From Undaria pinnatifida (Eukaryota; Sar; Phaeophyceae; Laminariales; Alariaceae), in assembly GCA_012845835.1 (NCBI GenBank), contig JABAKD010000018.1, forward strand, positions 2,054,616 through 2,118,615: DNA of 64,000 nucleotides. The letters are read 5' to 3'. The position numbers and the translations under genes were made by a program. The notes beneath the pieces are model-generated. The model was not told where the DNA came from and searched no databases. It saw nothing but the letters and a program-made list of their open reading frames with translations. Below are positions 43,837 to 55,128 of this stretch, piece by piece. Numbering within the stretch: the stretch's first letter is position 1; each line of letters starts with the position of its first letter.

Positions 43837-44677
43837 ATGCTGATATCATATCTGGTACGTGCCTGCTCGGGTGTTGAACTTTCCTTGGTGCCACCTCGTG
43901 GCTTGGCCTTCCTCGTCGGCAAAGGATCTTCTACAACCGATAAATATTACCAGCTGCACCTACTTGCTGCTGGTATGACGCCTCTCCTTATAGACTACAT
44001 GTGTAGTGGTGGTCTTGTTCATGTTGTTGTGTTGCGTGCATGAAGCAGACCTCAACCCTGAGCGCCCCCCCGAATCGGAGTGTGAGCTTTTTCCCGTCGG
44101 ATGCATGTGCAAAATGCGAGCTTGCCAGACACTGGTAGTTGTCAAGCACTGCTATCCCGTGCGGGCTACGACTGACACCACGGCACACATCGGCCACATT
44201 GATGGGGAGTGCAACGCATCTAGTGCTGATTACGAGTACTTGTAACGCCGTGCGGCCCGTGCGGGCGCTGGGTGTTGTGCACGAAACAGAAGATATAAAA
44301 AAAAACATTTGGGTTTAACTGAACCCCTCTACCCGTACACGTAATTTTGCAAACTTATCATGTAACTCCCTGATGTGTGGAGTGTGTGTGGCATACAAGA
44401 TACGCCTGACCTGCACCTAGGAAGAACGTGCGTAGCCGGCGACGCTTGCAAGATTCGGCACGACGAGGAGGGCCCTCGCAAAATTGCTCCCAGGCAGCCG
44501 GAGACCAGGAAACGTCTACGGCGCAGCCGCACTGACACACAGCAGACCGAAAAAGGTGGAAAAGGAATACACCCTCCAGGAGTGCAGCACATCATTGGAG
44601 CTAATCGAAGGGGTGAGCTGGCATTCTTCACCAGTAACACCTACACAGACGGCTGCGTTGCGTGGCAGCAGATCTAA
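43837..44677 (+). other. Short Cys-containing frames, unrecognised
   Basis: Frames at 43837-44043, 44006-44245 and 44375-44677 overlap or follow one another in different frames. The second has a Cys-X-Cys-X4-Cys cluster and ends in Asp-Tyr-Glu-Tyr-Leu; the third is Arg/Lys-rich. They could be pieces of one decayed gene inside the inverted-repeat unit. No function is claimed. Confidence 0.2.
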
Positions 44678-44881
44678 GTAGCAGTCATTGCGGTAAAGAG
44701 ACTGGCTTCCTGAACGAAATATCAGAGTGGCACGACGCCCCTCCTTCGTCCTCAGCTCTCGTGTGGTCGAACACCTCATGTCGTGAGGCAAGCCTAACCG
44801 TGCCTGCTGCTGTGTCAGGTTGCTGCGCGCGCATCCATCAGTAATTTGTAATTTTAAAAAGAATACTGTCTATTAAATAGT

Positions 44882-45545
44882 ACGCTAGGGCATGTTTTCG
44901 TGAGCACCACTAACAAGAGCACCAGACATGGACGCGACATCTACAGGACCACAACATCTTCGACGACAGTGGGGAGAAAACAGGGCGTATAATCGTACAC
45001 TAGATAATGGTAATGTGAAAAGGAAGTACAGACAGATATATCAACCATGCGGTAGACCGCACTACCAACCTATTACGTAGGGTATGTCGTGCCTACCTGC
45101 CGTCTGCATGATCGCCTGACAACCCCTACCGAACGCAGTGTAGCATATGCCTAACGAAGTAAAGTCACCCTCGTGTTCAATGGTGGCGACATTGCATGCC
45201 CGCATCACCTCGCTTGTTGTATTTGTAATATGTATCTCTGTCTTAGAATTGGCAACCTCAGAGCCCCACATCGGTACGGTGAAAATCATGTGCGTAAAAT
45301 CGTGCAATTGAGCCAATAATAATGTGAAAAGGAAGTACAGGCAGATATGGTAAAATTGCGGTAGACCACACTACCAACCTATTACGTAGAGTATTTCGTA
45401 CATACCGTCTGCATGATCGCCTCCCAACCTATGTCAAACGAAGCTACCTGGTATGACTTGACGAAGTAACGTAATCGAGCGCGGGTACACCAAGCGTTCC
45501 TTTCAAAGCACAGACGATTCGCACTTCTCCCTCTCGTAGTTAGAT
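44882..45545 (-). repeat. Right arm of the 5-kb inverted-repeat unit
   Basis: Reverse complement of 40470-41125, from 'acgctagggcatg' to about 'ccctctcgtagtt'. It contains the homologous minus-strand frame (45062-45316, 84 codons) and two copies of the internal duplicated block. The arms differ by scattered substitutions and small indels; the insertion is therefore not recent. Confidence 0.85.
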
Positions 45546-45582
45546 GAGATATGTAACGCAATCTTTCGGTGCGGTAAAGAAC

Positions 45583-45737
45583 GTGTTGAAGCTTCATAAT
45601 TTGTTGCTGTACATGGATCGCAAGATTGAATATACAACCATGGTCGTTACCATTATTTTCTGATATCGCTAGTTGTATAAAAGAATTAGACTACATATTG
45701 CAAAATACAACAGGCGAGGTGATGTGGTCATGCAATT
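45583..45737 (+). repeat. Repeat X, right copy (direct)
   Basis: Begins 'acgtgttgaagcttcataat' and ends 'gtgatgtggtcatgcaat'; same orientation as 40296-40455. Confidence 0.75.
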
Positions 45738-46704
45738 TCTCCACCATTAAATCTTCTAGAATAATAAACAATACCAGCAGGTGATATAAAGGGATGTCTT
45801 CTTGCTACAATCGGCAGATTTGTCCCATTTAAGGATTTATTGTTTCCGCCCACATTTTGAATTGTCCCGTCCGCCACCCCCTCCCCCCGATCCCTCTTGT
45901 TCAAATGCCCCACCGAAAATTAAAATCTGCCAGAGTAGTAAACACTACCAGCCGGCTGATATCACCTCATTATATTTCTGTCCATCTAACATCAAATCTT
46001 CTAGAATATTAAACAATACTAGGCAGGTGATATGAAGGGATGTCTTCTTGCTACAACCGTCAGATTTGTCCCCTTTGAGGATTTATAGTTTCCGCGCACA
46101 CATTGAAGATCCTGCCCGCCCACCCCTTCCCCCCCGATCCCTCTTGTTCAAATGCCCCACCTAAAATCAAAACCTGCCTGAGAGTAGTAAACACTACCAG
46201 CCAGCTGATATCACCTCATTATCTTTCTAGACATCCATACGGTAGATCCAATGCATCCCCCCCCCTCCTTTCTTTTTTCCCGCCCTTTTGTTCAAACGCC
46301 CCACCTACAATCGAAGTCGGCCAGAGTAATAAACACTCCTACGCAATTGATATCACGTCATTGTCTTTGTAGCCATCCATGACGTAGCTTTCATTCTCCC
46401 CCCCCCCCCCCCCCCCAACGCCCCCTCCCTCCCCACCACCCGCACCATCGCATAGACCTAGCACCACGCGTATGTCAAACCCCTACATCTATGCGACCTG
46501 AAGATGTTGGTTAAAACACCCTTCTGCCCCCCACCCCCACCCCCACCCCCTCGAACGCTCCGCCCTCTCCTCACTGGTTGTACGACTTACAGGATAGAAT
46601 TTATAATTTTCACGCACAGATTGAGCTGCCCCGCCCGTCCCCCCCCCCCCCCCCCCTCTTGATCAAACCCAGGCCCCTACGTCCTTAAACACTCCGCCCT
46701 CCCC

Positions 46705-46990
46705 TCACTGGTTATTCGACTTACAGGATTCTCTTGATAAACTGATGCATTTCTTTCCACGGCTGTCAGATTTTGTCCCCCTCGAAAACGGGTTTTATAG
46801 TTTCCGCGCACAGACTGACTAACGTCACCCTGTTGACCCGGATAACTACACTGTAGTTGCAAGGGGAGTCGCCGACCTATATCCTTAATGAGGACACACA
46901 ACTCGTAATACGCGCGATCGGAGTATCGCACACAGCTTGCAAAGATGCAAGTTTCGACAAAATCCTCGATCTCACAGCTGGAGTGTATTT
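46705..46990 (+). repeat. Family C core repeat
   Basis: Complete core. A 4-base gain near 46948 ('gatgcaagtttcgac' for 'gatgagtttcgac') fuses two frames, producing a 105-codon minus-strand frame not present in other copies. Confidence 0.85.
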
Positions 46991-48254
46991 CCATTTTTAT
47001 ATTATTAGTGAAACATAGATGTACGAAGAAGCTTGCAAAGTTTAGTTTGAACCATTCAATCGTTCGTACTCACAGATGGCGTTTTTCGATTTTTATGAAA
47101 AAAAACAAATTGCGTTGAGTACGTGGTGTAGCGACACACAACGCATATCATACCATACACCTGGTATTTTTTAAACAAAAGAATAGAACCGCTCCCATTA
47201 AGAAAAAACTCACCCACATGGTATATTACAAGTACCAATAACGCAGCTTGTAATTATGAGTATTGACCCGAAATTCGTCGAACTCACAGCTGACGTCCTT
47301 AACGCCCCACCTGAAATCAAAATCTGCCAGAGTAGTAAACACTACCAACAAGCTGACATCACCTCATTATCTTTCTAGACACCATATGGGCTGAGCTCCA
47401 ATTCATTTCCGCCCCCCCCCCCACCCCGCTTTTTCTTTTTTTTCCTTTTTTTTCCCCCGCCCTTTTGTTCAAACGCCCCACCTACGATCGAAATCGGCCA
47501 GAGTCATGAACATTTCTACGCAATTGATATCACATCATTATCTTTCTAGACATCCATGACGAAGCTTTCATTTACCCCAACCCCCCCCCCAACGCCTCCT
47601 CCTTCCCCACCACCAGCACGATCGCCTAGACCTAGCACCACGAGTATAGCAAGCTCCTACATATATGCGTAATACGCGCTACCGGAGTATCACACGCAAG
47701 CTTACAAAGATGAGTTTCGACCAGATCTTCGATCTCACGGCTGGACTGTATTTTAATATTATATGTGACCTAAACCTTTTGACAAACCTCCCCCCCCCCT
47801 TGTTTTTCCCGCTCCCTCTTGCTCAAACGCCCCACCTAACATCGAAATATGCCAGAGAAATAAAGACGTCCACGCATTTGATATCACCTCATTATCTTTG
47901 TATAGCCATCCATGCCGCTGCTGCAACCCCCCCCCGCCCCCTCCTTCCCCACTACCCGCACCATCACGTAGACCTAGCACCACGCGTAAAGCAAACCCCT
48001 ACATATATGCGACCTAAAGATGTTTTTAAAAAACCCTTCCGCCCCCTCACACTCCCCCCCCCCCCCCCCACCCCCTCGAAAGCTCCGCCCTCTCCTCACT
48101 GGTTGTACGACTTACAGAATAGGATTTATTGTTTCCACGCACAGATTGAGCTGCCCCGCCCGTCCCGCCCCCCCCCCGCCCACCCCTCCCCCGCTCCCTC
48201 TTCATCAAACCCAGGCCCCTACGTCCTTAAACACTCCGCCCTCCCCTCACCGGT

Positions 48255-48532
48255 TATTCGATATACAGTATTCACTTGATAAACTGATGCATTTCCTTCC
48301 ACAGCTGTCAGATCTTGTCCCCCTCAGAAACGGGTTTTATAGTTTCCGCGCACAGACTGACTAACATCACCCTGCTGACCCTGATGGCTACACTGTAGTT
48401 GCAAGGGGAGTCGCCGACCTATGTCCTTAATGAGGACACACAACCCGTAATACGCGCGATTGGAGTATCACACACAGCTTGCAAAGATGAGTTTCGACAA
48501 ATTCTTCGATCTCACAGCTGGAGTGTATTTTC
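48255..48532 (+). repeat. Family C core repeat
   Basis: Complete core, from 'ttattcgatatacagtattc' to 'gatctcacagctggagtg'; close to the 7400 copy. Confidence 0.85.
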
Positions 48533-48834
48533 ATTGTTATAATAAAATATCATGCATATCATATCCCGTAAATCTCATCTGGTATGTAGTGAAACTATAC
48601 CATACTGTTAATTGTAATACCTAAGTGTAGCTGGAACCATTGGGTGCATAGAGAGCGATGGCTGAAGCTTTAGCTTCGAATCCAAATTAAACTTTCGCTC
48701 TGGTTTTGTGCGGAAGTCAGAAGAACACCGAGTGTTTACACTGAAATTGGTGTTGGATACACCCCCCGTCTCGCACAAGAACTTGAGCGTGCAAAAAAAT
48801 TTCCAAGTACGCAAGAGATTAGGTTTCGCACTTA

Positions 48835-49195
48835 GTTGTGTTCTCGTACCCGGTACGCCGGCATTTCACTTGCTTTTTTCCTTGATGAAGTGCGACTGTT
48901 TTGGTTTACTCTGTCTCACAGCAGTCTGTGACCACATAATTTGTATATCTGTAGGATGAAAAATCAGCACGAACACTGGGTGTCCTGATGTGTGTCGTGT
49001 ATGTGTGTTGTCTTCACATTAAACCGTCCTTTCTACCCAACGACATAATCAGTACACACCCAGAGCCCGTGGTGATTCTTCATCCTAGAGAGACACAAAT
49101 TCTGTAAGTAACGGGGTGAACCAAACAGTCGCAATCCATCAATGTAAAGCAGGTGAAGTGCTGACGTACCGGGTACGAGAACACAACGAAACAAG
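48835..49195. repeat. Foldback of about 360 bp (imperfect inverted repeat)
   Basis: The stretch 48835-48960 ('gtgttctcgtacccggtacg', 'tgcgactgttttggttta', 'ttgtatatctgtaggatg') is matched in reverse at about 49080-49195 ('catcctagagagac', 'aaccaaacagtcgca', 'cgtaccgggtacgagaacac'). Arms are about 115-125 bp with roughly 120 bp between. The class of element is unknown. Confidence 0.65.
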
Positions 49196-49199
49196 CCAG

Positions 49200-49680
49200 T
49201 CCATAGAACTCGTCGAACTCACGGTTGAGGTCCTTGAAATTTGTTATAAAACAAGCCAGTCCATAGAAAAAGATGAAAACAAAAATGAAGAGAAGTAAAG
49301 AAGAAGAGAAAAGAAGAGAAAAAAAAACAAGCAAACAAACGAACAACCAAACAAACCAAAACAAACAACAGGGTGTTCTGAAGAATGTGATGGCAAGAAG
49401 ATCGGAAAGGAGAGGAAAAGTTGCAATTGCCAGAGGAACACCATACGTGCTGGAGAAGAACAGATACCTGTTGCACGCGGACAAAAACACGATGAAGATA
49501 ACTGCTGTTGCACGGACGAAACAACACGAAGAATATAACTCTTATTTTACGGACGAAAACAACACGAAGAAGAGGAAAAAGATACCGGCATAAGGCATAA
49601 TAAGGCCGGTGAGGAGGGAAATGAGGGAGCATACAAGAAGAAAAAAAAGAAGGGAAAAAAGGAATGGACGACGGCAAGTC
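49200..49680. other. Purine-rich low-complexity stretch
   Basis: A-rich plus strand with 'acaagccagtccatagaa' duplicated at 49192 and 49251. It supports a 106-codon Lys/Arg-rich frame (49273-49593). Its second half, including a Tyr-Val-Leu-Glu-Lys-Asn-Arg-Tyr-Leu-Leu stretch, looks less like simple sequence. I do not recognise it. Confidence 0.3.
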
Positions 49681-49785
49681 ATTACTGTTGCCGTCGCGCT
49701 CCCCCATTAAACTCCACGGAAAAAAACAAGGCAGAAACTACCTCTCGCTGTAGAGGGTTCAGGGCGATAGTAGCACACGCTCCTC

Positions 49786-51560
49786 TTAACTAGTCGAACT
49801 GGTCCCTTGGTTGCTGCTCTTGGCGTCCTCTGCTGAGAGGCGTTGCCAGCTCTTCTCCGCCCCGCCCCTGTGCCATCTCGTCATGAAGCGGTCCGCCGCG
49901 TCGGCGATCCCCCGGTGCCAGTTTCCACTCTTCTTAGCCGCCCTCGGCCATAGCACAGTCTTTACTCCAAACAGTGAAGGAGAGCTATCCGTGGACCCCT
50001 TGGTTGCTTCGAATACCCTGATGTCGTCTACCAGACACTGGGCCCACTTCTTTCCTGATCGGCCTCGTCCCAGGTTCACCCCACCAGATATCGTCCCGAA
50101 CATGACGCGATGGGTCAGTCGTTCATTGGCCGTCCGTTGTACGGCTCCCGCAAAGAGGAGGTGTCGTTTGCGGATAGTCGTCTCAACGCTCTCACAGTGT
50201 GCCTTTTTGAGAGCCTTGGCGTACGACATGCGGTGGTCGGTGCGCTGTCGGCGCTGAAAGCCAACGATCCCTAAGAGGAGATTGTGGTGTGCCGTTCGGA
50301 GTTTAGCGAAGTGCTCCAGGCCGAGAGCCCAGGTCACACACCCGTACAGCAGGGTCTCCATCACCTCGGTCTTCAGAAGGCGCATCTTGGACATGAACGG
50401 GGCATCCTCCATATCGTACAGCTCGCGCTTGAAACAGTCGTATAATGCCCGCGCGAGTCGGATCCGTCGTTTGATCTCTGGCATGATGTTGGCGTTTCCC
50501 CACGTACAGAAACCGCATCGTCTGCATATACCTCTGGCCCGCTGCTTCGACGACGAGCGGTGAGGTCGGGAGCACCTGGTTGTGTGCGCAGCAGCATTGT
50601 CTCCGTTTTATTTTCGGACACGGTGAGTACTGTTTCTTCGAAAATGGTCACAATGACGATCATCTTCGTAAGGCCTTCCGCCGACTTAGACACAATGCCT
50701 GCATCGTCGGCGTACGGCATACCCCAGACTGACCTTCGCACACATGCTAGCGGTTCAACCTCCACCCCGTTCTCCCCGAGGTCCTCCTCGAGGCAAACCA
50801 AGTCCCTCAAAATGTCTGGGTCCTCACTGGAGCGTACCAGGACGGCATGTATCGCAGCGGCGAAAAACACATTGAAAAGACGGGGCGACAATACGCATCC
50901 TTGCCGCGATCTCTGGGTGACGTCAAACGGTTCTGATTGCTCACCGTCATCCGTGCGCACGCGAGCTCGCATGACTTCGTGGAACTGGCGGATAATGGTC
51001 AGCATCTTCTCTGGTACGCCGAAGCGTGCGAGCACCACCCACAGCAGCTCTCGGTCGACGGAGTCATATGCTTTCTGGAGGTCGATGAAGCACATGTACA
51101 GAGGGATTCCCCTAGCTCGTCCGAGTTCTTGCTGTCGGCGCACGACGAACAGCAAGTCCACGCTTAATCGGGCGGGGCGAAAGCCGCACTGTTCCCCGGG
51201 GAGTACCCCTTCGATCTCACAGTAGTTGCTGAGGCGGGGCGCGACCTTTTTTAACAGCACTTTGCCTTAATGGGCAATGAGCAAAATCCTTCGGTAATTG
51301 TGGCAATCAGATCGATCGTTCTTTTTATGAAGGACCTTAGTGGTTGCATCGTTTTCCACTGCTGGGGGGCGTCTCCCGTTCTTTACACATTGACAAGGAG
51401 GTTGTGGAAGTAGGGATATATTCGGGGTGGTCAATTTTCAACAGCTCCGACGGCAGGGAGTTTGGCCCCACTGCAATCCAGTTTGGTATACCCCGTATTT
51501 TGGCAGTGTCATTGATATCGTTGGGTAGAAAGAACGGCTTAATGTAAAGACAACACACAC
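49786..51560 (-). pseudogene. Non-LTR (LINE-type) retrotransposon reverse-transcriptase relic
   Basis: Read on the minus strand from 51560 down. A short piece with Gly-Pro-Asn-Ser-Leu-Pro-Ser-Glu-Leu-Leu (51400-51558) comes first, followed in shifted frames by the Asn-Tyr-Arg block typical of LINE RT. After an in-frame TAA at 51267-51269, a 295-codon frame (51260-50373) carries Gly-Phe-Arg-Pro, [11 protein letters not shown] (about 51050-51100), [11 protein letters not shown] (about 50875-50906) and the catalytic Tyr-Ala-Asp-Asp (50701-50720). A frameshift near 50500 moves the continuation to the frame 50484-49786, with a Glu-Val-Met-Glu-Thr-Leu-Leu-Tyr-Gly-Cys thumb/C-terminal segment. No endonuclease ORF or poly-A tail is evident. 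Not functional as it stands. Confidence 0.88.
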
Positions 51561-51761
51561 TGCACCTCGCATTAGAACATTAGCCTGCACTCTATTGTTT
51601 GTGGCTAGAGTTTCGCCCCGCACCACCATTTTGGGCAAGAAATACTTGGAATTAGAGCGTAAAAACATGTTGCAAATGAACTGTTAATTATAAACATGTT
51701 GCTAATGAACTGTTAATGATAACATTTTTTTCAACTGAATCGTAAACCCATTTATTGTACA

Positions 51762-51945
51762 ATTAGCGCGAGTCGACGAGGGAAGAAAATGCTGAATTAT
51801 TGTCGCGATAAAAGCAAAGGCACGTACCGTAGTGGGGAGGGGGGAGGAGGGCCCGCTACGTGAGCTACGTCTTGGAGGGAGCGCGAGAGTAGTGTGAGGA
51901 TAATAAATGGGATGACGAAAAATAAACAAATAAAATGACGCGGCA
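51762..51945 (+). repeat. Dispersed repeat R4, copy 3
   Basis: 'gcgcgagtcgacgagggaag', 'cgcgataaaagcaaaggc', 'acgtaccgtagtggggagg' and 'aataaatgggatgac'. Nearly co-linear with 25400-25580. Confidence 0.65.
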
Positions 51946-52031
51946 CCGTTCACCGACCCTATATCTGTAAATCGATAAACAAATAAAATGACGCGGCACC
52001 GTTCACCGACCCTATATCTGTAAATCGATAC
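51925..52031. repeat. Direct tandem duplication, about 54 bp x 2
   Basis: The block from 'aaacaaataaaatgacgcgg' to 'tatatctgtaaatcgat' is present twice back to back with no visible difference between copies. This suggests a recent duplication. Confidence 0.9.
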
Positions 52032-52274
52032 GACGCAGTACGTACTCTGTAGCTCGTTGGCAGTTTTGCCGTTTTGGTTTGTGGAGACGCCTGGACGTAT
52101 CTCTCTGTGCAGTATGATCGTATCTTGGTAAAATAGTGCACCTCGCGCCGAGTTATTTCACAGTAGTTGCGAACGAATGCTTTAACCTCTTATGATACGT
52201 ACCAGTACGAACGAATGATTTTGTTCCTATTAATGCCAGTAGTTATATGCACGAGGTTCCTGGTTCGAGTTTAC

Positions 52275-52470
52275 CCGCACCGCACAAACACCAGACACCA
52301 GACACAGACATGCACCCACAATACGAAACAGATACCGCACACCACATCCGCATTGCACCACACATCGCACTGCACCACACACCACACCACACCGCACCAC
52401 ACATCACATACCACACCACCGTCTCACACCACACACAAATCACTAAACACTACACAGACCAAACACACAA
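52275..52470. repeat. CA/CAC-rich microsatellite
   Basis: Long run of cacac, ccacac and accacaccac variants on the plus strand with occasional interruptions. The apparent His/Thr-rich frames are artefacts. 52471-53215 shows no recognisable feature. Confidence 0.85.
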
Positions 52471-53215
52471 ACTATGAGCTATGAATAGTGTGCGGTGAGG
52501 CTAGGGCCCCGAAATATTGCCGACGAGATCATTAGCGAACGTCAGCATGCATACAATGTTGTTCCTTGGACGAAACTGTCTGGCACGACACGTAAACACC
52601 ACACATCTACACGCAAGCACACACGTTAATCCACACGCCCACACACATATGCGCATGCCTTCCCGATTTGTGTTCTAGTCTACATCATAACACTTTGTAG
52701 CTAATATTAATATTAGTAGCAATCCTACAACGAGTGTAAGACGTCACATTCATATAGACTACGCTATGAACTATAAACTCGTCTGGGCGGGTCGGTGTTC
52801 TTTGCCGGTTACTTGCGACGTGGCTATTTTTTCCGCAGTAATACAACCCCCCCTCCCCCTCTTTAACATGCGAAACCCCGGGGTTTCATACCAACTATAT
52901 TCTCCCGAAGGGGAAGCTTCAGTCGTATAGTAATCTTGAATATTCAACCTCAACTTTTTTTTCTCGCCGCCCCCAGGAAGGGGGCGGAATAATTAGAGGG
53001 GGGGGCGACGAAATAAGTATTAGCTCACGTTGAACTCCCATGCTGTTTTGACGTATGGAAACACACCGCAGCAGAGTGCACGGCCTCGCATACCCTCCAC
53101 AAACCTGCTCCACGGTGTGAAATCGAATTCCAGATTACAGATTTCGTAAAAAAATATGTTGGCATGATGTTTTCTCTCGAATTTGACAACAAGCAGCAGT
53201 GATGCTAGCCCTAAC

Positions 53216-53480
53216 TCAATTCGATGCGAGTTGACGATGGAAGAAAGGGCTGCACTCTTGTTGCGATAAAATTGAAGGCACTTGCCGTAGCGGGGAGGGG
53301 GGAGAAGTGCTTGCTAAGTGAGCTGGATCTGAGTTACGTCTAGGGACGGAGAAAGAGGAAGAAAAATTCCGAAGATAGTATGAGCAAAACAAACACTGCA
53401 ACACGTGATACTCCCGAAGTGTGCCAGATCCGGCCGGTATAGCGGATAGAAACAAGTTGTTGTAACCAAAAAAACAAAAA
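53216..53480 (+). repeat. Dispersed repeat R4, copy 4
   Basis: 'aattcgatgcgagttgacg', 'gttgcgataaaattgaaggc', 'acttgccgtagcggggagg' and 'tctgagttacgtctagg'. More diverged than copies 2 and 3. Confidence 0.55.
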
Positions 53481-53499
53481 TTACCGGGCCAACTCCCAC

Positions 53500-54200
53500 A
53501 GGAACGAAACCACCGACCCATGTACTACACGACACACTCACCAACCGACAAATCCATCCACCCAATATACAAACCCATCTCCCATGTGCTGCAGCCGTAC
53601 AGCAGTACGTACAGCAGCAAACAGATGCGTTGGTTTGTACTCGAAGTTCGCCATAGAGCAGGTTAGCCGGCCGTCCAGGTGGCGTATCAGATTATCCTCG
53701 AGCCTGGTACAGGTAAGTTTCGTGAGTTCGATTCCCCCCGAGTGCATTCTCGTGTTAACTCGTGGGGACTTATTCTTGCGCACAAATTGACTTGCGGACA
53801 ACGCGAGAGCGTGAGTTAGCAACACTCGATGAAAAATCGACGAGCAGTGGGATTGCTGAACCCTATGCGCGATAAAAGTTGGAGGCAAGAACCTGGGGGA
53901 AGACCACGGCTTGTCCAGAAGCTGGAAAGTAGAAGTGTGCGAAAAACAAGAAAGGAAGAAGAAAAAAAAAAACAGGTCGGTATAGAGGAGGTAACAAAAT
54001 GGTGTACCAAAAAACAGGAACAGGGTCACCATCAAAGGCACGAAAGCATCCAGCCGCGTACGAAACGACCCACCCACCGATCCGTCCACCCACGAAACAA
54101 CCCAACCAACATGTACTACAAGCAGTACAGCAGTGCATACAGCAGCAAACATATGCGTTATGTCCGTACTTGTGCTCTGGGGTCCACTTTTTCTTATACC
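53500..54200. repeat. Local duplicated block with CCAC-rich stretches
   Basis: 'cgacccatgtactacacgac' + 'tccatccaccca' and, about 550 bp on, 'caaccaacatgtactacaag' plus 'gtccaccca' share sequence. 'gtacagcagcaaac' + 'atgcgtt' occurs near 53612 and 54142. A tRNA B-box-like 'gagttcgattcc' lies near 53724 without a closing cloverleaf. No gene is supported. Confidence 0.4.
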
Positions 54201-55128
54201 GTTGTCCGCCACGCGGGTGAGAGAGCAAGCCGTCCCCAGGAGGGCTTCTTCCCCCGCCCCCCCTGCTCGCTGAGTTCGGCGTGGACGCCCTTTCTTTCGC
54301 CGGGGGCATCGCGTGCTGAATTGTGGGGCGGCCGCGGCACGGTCGTGGTGACGCGGGTGGTCCGGTGCCGCACGATAGAGCCGGCACCGAGCTGGGCATG
54401 CTGAAACCGGTGGTCCTGAAGGTCCCTTTGAACGTCACTACCATATCATCACTACGCTACTGTATTATTTAATACGGACTCGACCCCGGAAGTGTATCTG
54501 ACCCCCATGATGCTTGGGTGTCGCAACCCGGAAGTATACATTTCATGTAGTAAAAAGCCTGCATGGCCAGAGAAAAAAACGTAGGGATATCGTTTGGGCA
54601 AAGACAGGTATAGCCAGCCAACTTCTAGCCATAATGATACGCCTTCTCTGTAACCTGTGCTCTGTTAACACATTGCTTGGTTTTGCTCTGAGAAGACAAT
54701 GCAAACTACGTGCCAGCTTTCTGGCTTTTGATGGTATAGGATCAAGCGCGGTTAGTTTTCAACCCAAACGGTAGAAATCTGCGAAAAAAGACGGCAAGAA
54801 ACGTTTCGCACGTCGGACAGACCGCCGATCCCCACTTGGTGATGTCTATATATAAAATATAACTTTTATAATATATATATATATATAAATATGACCAAGG
54901 AAGATATGTATGGTGTAACTCATGTTACTGGGCGGGAGCCGTACGATCTGCATGATCTATTGCAAATTCTTCCAAGGTTGGATATGTACTAGATCTATGT
55001 GCAGATCATGCACATCTCGTAACGGTACATACATAACCTATTGTTCTAGATGATCTATACCTGGTACATGGGTCGTGATCTGTCTGAGGTGTGAAACGTA
55101 TAAGAAAGAATGCCTCGTTTGTATGGAT
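54201..55128. other. Unassigned stretch
   Basis: GC-rich up to 54400, then AT-rich with a (TA)n run at about 54850-54890 and several 'catgatctattgc/gatgatctatacc' motifs. No supported gene or complete element. Confidence 0.4.

Larger units (their letters stand above)
41126..44881. mobile_element. Interior of the inverted-repeat unit (possible large TIR or foldback element)
   Basis: 3.76 kb between the arms. 41.26-42.41 kb holds family C repeats and C tracts (about 31 C at 41928-41955). 42.9-43.24 kb is a triplet-repeat region. 43.8-44.7 kb has several short frames, including Cys-containing ones at 44006-44245 and 44375-44677, that I do not recognise. No transposase motif could be identified, so 'mobile element' is an inference from the arms. 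Confidence 0.4.
45790..48545. repeat. Family C repeat cluster with poly-C tracts
   Basis: A composite of recurring blocks: 'gggatgtcttcttgctacaa', 'tctgccagagtagtaaacac' + 'taccagc', 'gatatcacctcattatctttctag', C tracts of 8-20, 'gatcgcctagacctagcaccacg', and 'ttgagctgccccgcccg'. The core repeats lie at 46705-46990 and 48255-48532. The G-rich strand of the same unit is seen at 8.4-9.0 and 39.3-40.2 kb. The long Pro-rich frame at 47665-48279 is the translated C tracts. Confidence 0.8.

Noticed and set aside
47665-48279. 204-codon Pro-rich frame
   Set aside because: Created by the C tracts of family C spacers; the sequence is the same repeat that is G-rich on the other strand elsewhere.
53690-53750. 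A second tRNA gene (B-box-like gagttcgattcc)
   Set aside because: The T-stem does not pair properly and no upstream acceptor strand matches.
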